From NCBI GenBank assembly GCA_034090805.1, contig JAXDRV010000036.1:1-7340 (forward strand): DNA of 7,340 nt, written 5' to 3'. This stretch comes from Ornithomonoglobus_A sp034090805 (GTDB taxonomy: Bacteria; Bacillota; Clostridia; UBA1381). The position numbers and the translations under genes were made by a program. The notes beneath the pieces are model-generated. The model was given only the letters and a program-made list of their open reading frames with translations. It did no database searches and was not told the DNA's origin. Positions 6,940 to 7,340 of this stretch are shown piece by piece; the first letter of the stretch is position 1; each line of letters begins with the position of its first letter.

Positions 6940-7340
6940 ATGCAAAACGAACAGGAACTGCGTGATTTACTCTATGAGAAAATGTGTAATGAACAAGAGA
7001 ACTTTATTGAAAAGCTGAAACATTCTACGCCGGAGGAAATCATTTCTGCATCGTATGAAAAGGTTATGCGTGATGACATTCTAATGCTTTTTGAAGGTGA
7101 TTTTCTTGACGCAAAGCAAATAAAGGAACTTTTGCGGCTTGAATATCCTCTTTCCGCTTGCTACAATGAGTGGCTGAAAAATGACTGTTCATATATGGAT
7201 AATAATATAATATCACGGATAAGAAACATTATAGAAGATAATATATTTAAAGATAAAAACAAAAATTCGACTACATCACCGGTGTATTATGTTAATTCTG
7301 AATTGGGTGGTATAAAAGATATAACAATTACAAATTTTTA
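6940..7340 (+). CDS. DUF3848-like small protein, 3' end beyond the window
   Basis: The frame opens at ATG 6940 and stays open through 133 complete codons to the right edge; the last two bases are TA, so a stop could come at once. The protein begins MQNEQELRDLLYEKMCNEQ and has the segments PEEIISASYEKVMRDDILM, LRLEYPLSACYNEWLKND and SYMDN. This pattern (YEKM, 'PEEI', 'REDIL', a Leu-rich 'PL-CY' segment, 'YMD') is how I recall DUF3848 proteins from Clostridia conjugative elements; the role of that family is not known. It follows the regulator gene by five bases and is probably co-transcribed. The last 150 bases fall to about 22% GC (33 of 150) against 38% (95 of 250) for the preceding part, and the encoded tail, from about NNIISRI onward, is Asn/Ile/Lys-rich. 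Confidence 0.75.
   Translation, partial: MQNEQELRDLLYEKMCNEQENFIEKLKHSTPEEIISASYEKVMRDDILMLFEGDFLDAKQIKELLRLEYPLSACYNEWLKNDCSYMDNNIISRIRNIIEDNIFKDKNKNSTTSPVYYVNSELGGIKDITITNF

Overview
The window looks like part of an integrative conjugative element (Tn1549/Tn916-like accessory backbone) from a gut-type Clostridia/Firmicutes bacterium. This rests on gene content and style: a giant methyltransferase/SNF2-type helicase 'polyvalent' protein, a small XRE regulator, a DUF3848-like small protein, strong Firmicutes-type Shine-Dalgarno sites, moderately low GC, and all genes on one strand. The species cannot be named from this sequence.

Layout: (1) Positions 1-6022 hold the 3' portion of one giant gene. 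Its frame is open to the left edge, so the true start lies upstream. About 2000 residues are visible. In order they are an N-terminal region of unassigned type, a domain resembling MutS domain I (mismatch-sensing Phe-x-Glu motif intact), a short repeated Gln/Glu/Ser linker, a GWGG-type region, a SAM-dependent N6-adenine methyltransferase-like domain, a long connecting region, a two-lobed SF2/SNF2 ATPase and C-terminal coiled coils. Helicase motif VI departs from the family consensus at two residues. (2) Positions 6035-6437 form a compact, apparently self-contained transcription unit: a perfect consensus sigma-A promoter (TTGACA, 17 bp, TATAAT), a strong ribosome binding site, a 96-residue unrecognised protein with a TTG start, and an intrinsic terminator. 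(3) Positions 6470-7340 hold a two-gene unit: an XRE-family helix-turn-helix protein, then, 5 bases later, a DUF3848-like protein that runs off the right edge. Its last ~150 bases fall to about 22% GC.

Working model (inference): the giant protein enters with, or acts on, element DNA during transfer, modifying it and moving along it. The small genes downstream are accessory or regulatory functions. The unusual combination is a MutS-like reader domain, a methyltransferase and an SF2 motor in one chain, with an independently promoted small gene directly behind it. There is no CRISPR array, tRNA, rRNA or insertion sequence that I can see, and no gap over 300 bases without a gene.
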